This document shows, one piece after another, positions 60,374-64,000 of a stretch of 64,000 nt of DNA. Numbering within the stretch: the stretch's first letter is position 1; every line of letters begins with the position of its first letter. A program made the position numbers and the translations under genes. The stretch comes from Salvia splendens (Eukaryota; Streptophyta; Magnoliopsida; Lamiales; Lamiaceae), in assembly GCF_004379255.2 (NCBI RefSeq), contig NC_056039.1, positions 5,896,501 through 5,960,500 on the forward strand, written 5' to 3'. The notes under the pieces were generated by a model that saw nothing but the letters and a program-made list of their open reading frames with translations, did not search any database and was not told where the DNA came from.

Positions 60374-60725
60374 CTCCCTTCGTCCCCTAATAAACCACGA
60401 AAGATGATCAAATTATATTCACATGCTTTCCAAAATCTACAAAAATAGTACTGGTAAATCACAAAAGATTAATTTTTCTCAATTATCTTGTTCGTTCTTT
60501 TTTCTGCTTAATTATGCAATGATATGACAATCGGTTTAAAACACCTAGATCAAACGTTGTTTTGAACATAATTAGATGTTGTCGTTTATCCATACGTTGT
60601 TTTATTCACGTGTTTTGAACTGGCTGTCACATCATAATTCGCCAGAAAGATGTGATATTTGAGAAAATTTTATCTTTTGAAAAGTATGGGACAAAATATA
60701 ATTACACCATTTTTCGTGTTTTAGT
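60374..60725. mobile_element. MITE-like repeat, related to 51745-52065
   Basis: The left end CTCCCTTCGTCCCCTAATAAA follows TA and continues with ccacgaaagatgatcaaat. The region 51745-52065 inside BELL intron 1 has aatcacgaaagatgatcttt at the left and ctatctttcgtgatttaatt at the right, and shares tttatcc and gttcaaaac words. They look like one old family; the exact right boundary here is uncertain. Confidence 0.4.
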
Positions 60726-61013
60726 TAAAAGTTTGTCCTTGATTGTTTATTATCATTGTGTTTAATGGTCCTGTTTACTAGTTTAATATTTCGTACATTG
60801 GATATAACCTACTTGTACATCGAATTTCATTGAAGGATGAGTTTACCCAATTTACACGTCATCTCATTGCGTGGATATTTCCAATAACAACAGTTTTCCA
60901 ATTTCTAATACGCACTTCAAGTGGCAACTGGTTTGCTAGTTATTTCAAAGGCACAAAATTTATTCAAATATTACCTAGAATAGCAGTATAAGAGTGAGTT
61001 GCACGTGGTAAAG

Positions 61014-61016
<3 letters not shown>

Positions 61017-61051
<35 letters not shown>
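61017..61051. repeat. (AT)n microsatellite
   Basis: An uninterrupted alternation of t and a of about 35 bases, 400 bp upstream of the U-box gene. A shorter run, of about 20 bases, lies in the BELL leader intron near 50980-51002. Confidence 0.95.
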
Positions 61052-61055
<4 letters not shown>

Positions 61056-61458
61056 TGTTCATGGATTGGCTAGTCAGGCATTATGAATTTATGACATGAT
61101 TCGTCACGAATGATGAAAAAATAAATCTCACTTGTGTATGACCACTACCATTTAAAACTAGTTGCCAACCGAAATTAACCTCCCACTTCATTTTGCCGCC
61201 AAGAAACATTGCCTTCCCCTTCTCCACCACTCACCGCCCGCCACCTGTCCCTTCTCGAAATACACTATTTTCTACAGCGTTGACTATCTCTTTCTAAACC
61301 ATGGAATTCAGTCATGGTGAACTCTTCCTTCTTTTAATCATTTCTTATTAATTTATATATTTCCAGTTCAATTCAAACGCCGCATTCCTTTACTATCACA
61401 ACTATAAATGCTTTCCCTGAATATAATTCAACTGAAAAAGGAAATATTTTTCAAAAAA

Positions 61459-62670
61459 ATGGGTGAAGAAATTGAATTTCCCCAATACTTCCTCTGCCCA
61501 ATCTCACTCCAAATCATGAGAGACCCCGTCACCACCGTCACCGGCATCACCTACGACCGCGCCAGCATCAAGCAATGGCTCGCCACCGCCGCCGTCTGCC
61601 CCGTCACCAAGCAGCCGCTGCCGCCTACCTCCGACCTCACCCCCAATCACATGCTCCGCCGCCTCATCCAAGCCTGGTGCACCGCTAACGCCGTCGATCG
61701 CATCCCCACCCCCAAATCCCCTCTCCAAAGATCAATCGTCCTCAAACTAATCCGCGAACTCAATCGGAGTCCAGACGCCGATCGATCGACGCAGATGAAC
61801 GCTCTCACCATAATCGACAAGCTCGCGGCGGAGAACGACGGCGTTAATCGCCATATCATGGCGGTGGCCGGTGTGCCTAATGCGATGCTCTTGTTTATCG
61901 TGAAATACTTCAAAATCGGCGAGATTTTGGGGGTCGAGGAGGCGTTGAGAGTTCTCAAGCTGACGTGGACGCCGGAAGCTGAGATCGGCTTCGTCGGGGA
62001 CAATTCCGATGTAATCGGATCAATCATGTGGATTTTGAAGATCGAAATTGAGGATTCAGCGAAATTAAACGCGCTAATAGCGTTGAAGAATCTGATAGAA
62101 ATTGAAACCTCAACCCTAATTGAGAAGCTCAATCTCGAATTCTTTGAAGAAATTGTTAAAATGATGAAGGAGAAGAAATTCGCGCAAGCGGCGATTCAGG
62201 TTCTGATTGAGACGTGCTCGTGGGGGCGGAACCGGGCGATGATCGTGGCGGCGGGGGCAGTGGCGGAGCTGATCGAGATGGAGCTGAGAAGCAATCAGGA
62301 GACTAAGAGGGCGACGGAGGTGGTGTTCGGGCTGCTGGCGCAGCTGTGCTATTGCGCGGAGGGGCGGCAGGAGCTGCTGAAGCACGCGGCGGGGATGGCG
62401 GTGGTGGCGAAGAGGCTGCTGAGGAACTCGGCGGCGACGGACGACCGCGCGCTGTGCGTGATGGAGTCGGTGGCTCGGTTCGCGGCGACGAAGGAGGTGG
62501 TGGCGGAGATGCTGAGGGTGGGGGCGGTGGCAAAGCTGTGTATGGTGATGCAGGCGGATTGCGCCGATTACTTGAAGAGGAAAGCGAGGGAGATTTTGAG
62601 GCTGCATTCCAGTGATTGGAGCAATTCTCCTTGTATACAAGTGTATCTTCTAACTAGAAACCCTAGATAG
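61459..62670 (+). CDS. U-box E3 ubiquitin ligase, PUB22/23/24 type, with ARM repeats
   Basis: An intronless gene of 403 codons. The U-box is at about 7-80: FPQYFLCPISLQIMRDPVT, GITYDRASIKQWL, CPVTKQPL and LTPNHMLRRLIQAWC. The Asn-Ala-Val-Asp-Arg-Ile-Pro-Thr-Pro linker that follows is typical of the PUB22/23/24 branch. The remainder (about 95-400) is alpha-helical armadillo-like repeat sequence (VLKLIRELN; LNALIALKNLIEIET; AAIQVLIETCSWGRNRAMIV; VVFGLLAQLCYCAEGRQELL). Family members attach ubiquitin to targets and damp pattern-triggered immunity and drought responses. I chose the Met at 61459 (MGEEIEFPQ) because the conserved protein begins there; the upstream Met at 61408 would add 17 non-conserved residues. 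GC is very high in the 3' half, which opens false frames on the opposite strand. Confidence 0.92.
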   Translation: MGEEIEFPQYFLCPISLQIMRDPVTTVTGITYDRASIKQWLATAAVCPVTKQPLPPTSDLTPNHMLRRLIQAWCTANAVDRIPTPKSPLQRSIVLKLIRELNRSPDADRSTQMNALTIIDKLAAENDGVNRHIMAVAGVPNAMLLFIVKYFKIGEILGVEEALRVLKLTWTPEAEIGFVGDNSDVIGSIMWILKIEIEDSAKLNALIALKNLIEIETSTLIEKLNLEFFEEIVKMMKEKKFAQAAIQVLIETCSWGRNRAMIVAAGAVAELIEMELRSNQETKRATEVVFGLLAQLCYCAEGRQELLKHAAGMAVVAKRLLRNSAATDDRALCVMESVARFAATKEVVAEMLRVGAVAKLCMVMQADCADYLKRKAREILRLHSSDWSNSPCIQVYLLTRNPR

Positions 62671-64000
62671 CATGTTAATTATATTTGAAAGTTTTTGTGC
62701 TAGATCGTCTGACGGGTCAAGATCCGGATCCGACTTGTGTTTTGTATATCGATGATGTTATACATACCATTGGATATGAACTTGGGTCCGAATGTAGACG
62801 GATCTTAACTCGTCAGATAATCTAGCATGTAATTTTGTATTTCATTTTTATATAGATTAAATTTAATTACAAAAATATGTAGTATATATCTTTGAGCTTT
62901 TCTTTTTCCTTTTACATGAGATTATGTTGCACTTTTGTTTTATTGGATCGTTTGGCACTTGTGTTTTTGCTTTTCCATTCATTTATTTTGATGAAGATAA
63001 AAATAAGTATGGGATCATATTATGGTTATTTTGTCTTTTGGTTAAATGAAAAGTTATTACTGTATGCATGATGACAAAAACTTAAACGAATCATTATTCG
63101 ATAATGATATACATGTACGAAAGTGTTAATCTATTAAGGAATGAGAATGATTGCCATAAAAAAAGTGTTAATCAGTTAAGGTATAGTAGTATATAGTATA
63201 TGGGAATGATATGATTGCCATGATGCCATCCAAATTGGGAATGATCCTTAATGGCATTTACATGATAATTTCTCATAATAATACTATAATTTTAAATGGG
63301 TGAATATCAGTTAAAGGCTTAAATTATACTACTACCGAGTCACAATTACATATCCTGAACTATTGATAATATGAAACGAAGTCTGAATTGTGAAATTCGT
63401 AGCAAATATAACTTGATTTATGTATGTTTTTTATCGCAAAAAGATGGTGTGCAGATTTGTTTTCGACAGCGTATTATATTTTCGTTATCGACAACTTCCT
63501 TTGGTTCATCATGTTGATCGTACCATGCATATGTTTCGTATATTGTGATATTAGCTAATGCTTACTGTGTTTTCACTTATTTTCGTATATAAATAGAGCT
63601 TGAGCGAGAACATGATTGTGCTTAAAAAATAACTAGTAATTTAAAAGTTACAACATACATCAAACTCGTCTAACACGTGACATGAAACATGCAATATTGT
63701 AAATACTAAAATGCAATATACATTTATAGAAACTGTCGATGGATTTCTGCAGATTGCATTTTAGTATTTATATATAGTTGATTTTGCATTGTAGACAATC
63801 TATGTTAAAATGCAAACTGAACAATATAAATTGCAATTTGCCTATAACTAAAATGCAATATGCGGAAATTCATCTACAACTTCACAAATGTATATTGCAT
63901 TTTAGCAGTGGCGAAGCCAGAAGTTTTACAATGGGGAGCCCAAAGTACTATTAATAGTCATATGATTTTTTTCGATGTCCGTGCTCAAGAATGAATATAA
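62671..64000. other. 3' region of the U-box gene and AT-rich intergenic DNA
   Basis: No gene is visible. A short palindromic word pair (ctagatcgtctgacgggtc at 62700 and gactcgtcagataatctag near 62810) forms an inverted repeat just after the stop codon and could fold in the 3' UTR. Near 63905 the phrase agtggcgaagccag is the start of a widespread plant dispersed repeat that runs off the window. Confidence 0.45.
63707..63905. repeat. Pair of inverted, hairpin-forming repeats of about 59 bp
   Basis: The left copy (63707-63765) begins ctaaaatgcaatatacattt and ends gattgcattttag, so it is itself a hairpin. The right copy (about 63847-63905) is the same sequence in the opposite orientation, ending atgtatattgcattttag. 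Together they make a palindrome around an 80-bp centre that also carries attgcattt-like words. It looks like a small foldback element. Confidence 0.7.

Larger units (their letters stand above)
60057..61458. other. Intergenic DNA between the R3HCC1L-like and U-box genes
   Basis: It contains the 3' UTR of the left gene, a MITE-like repeat (60374 to about 60725), an (AT)n tract and the promoter and leader of the U-box gene. Around 61190-61260 a C-rich stretch (ttcccctt ctccaccactc) may be a leader region. No other gene. Confidence 0.45.

Noticed and set aside
62116..62640. His- and Arg-rich frame antisense to the U-box gene
   Set aside because: Shadow of the GC-rich ARM-repeat coding region; no start context and no family.

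Overview
The window looks like nuclear DNA of a core eudicot plant. Genes are split by GT-AG introns, intergenic DNA is very AT-rich, and transposable elements of plant-specific families fill the spaces between genes. The style of the elements and proteins would fit Lamiales, but that is only an inference.

Host genes, left to right: an NHL/LEA_2 membrane protein (2213-2986, -); a decayed S-adenosylmethionine synthase copy (8264-8877, +); a NIMA-related kinase of the NEK6 type in 14 coding exons (10277-16206, -); an aluminium-activated malate transporter with a 1-bp frameshift (22277-24128, -); an LHW-type atypical bHLH regulator in 10 coding exons (25709-30271, -); a BEL1-like TALE homeodomain gene with uORFs (51117-54073, +); an R3HCC1L-like gene in 7 coding exons (56234-60056, +); and an intronless PUB22/23/24-type U-box E3 ligase (61459-62670, +). 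They are unrelated single genes. Kinase, homeobox, bHLH and E3 ligase are all regulatory, but nothing suggests a shared pathway.

Mobile DNA: six PIF/Harbinger elements with 3-bp TWA target duplications (3395-4966, 5901-7796, 17356-18780, 19465-20009, 34515-35034, 38131-47168). One carries only ORF1, one a decayed transposase, and one an almost intact transposase that is split by a 7-kb Ty3/Gypsy element (38830-45853). The Gypsy element keeps gag-pro, lacks pol, and has LTRs that are strikingly mosaic. There is also a foldback MULE with a 9-bp TSD (30954-32110), a complete 393-bp TRIM (55095-55487) and several Stowaway-like MITEs.

The least expected structure lies inside the Harbinger derivative at 17356-18780. 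Where the transposase should be there is a tandem array of a 75-bp unit. Each unit carries the plant snRNA upstream sequence element (GTCCCACATCG) exactly 34 bp before a TATAAAAG box, the spacing of Pol II-type snRNA promoters, plus a 10-bp inverted repeat. No snRNA follows it.

The rest (about 20-22 kb, 35-38 kb, 47-50.6 kb and the right end) is AT-rich intergenic DNA in which I see no gene.
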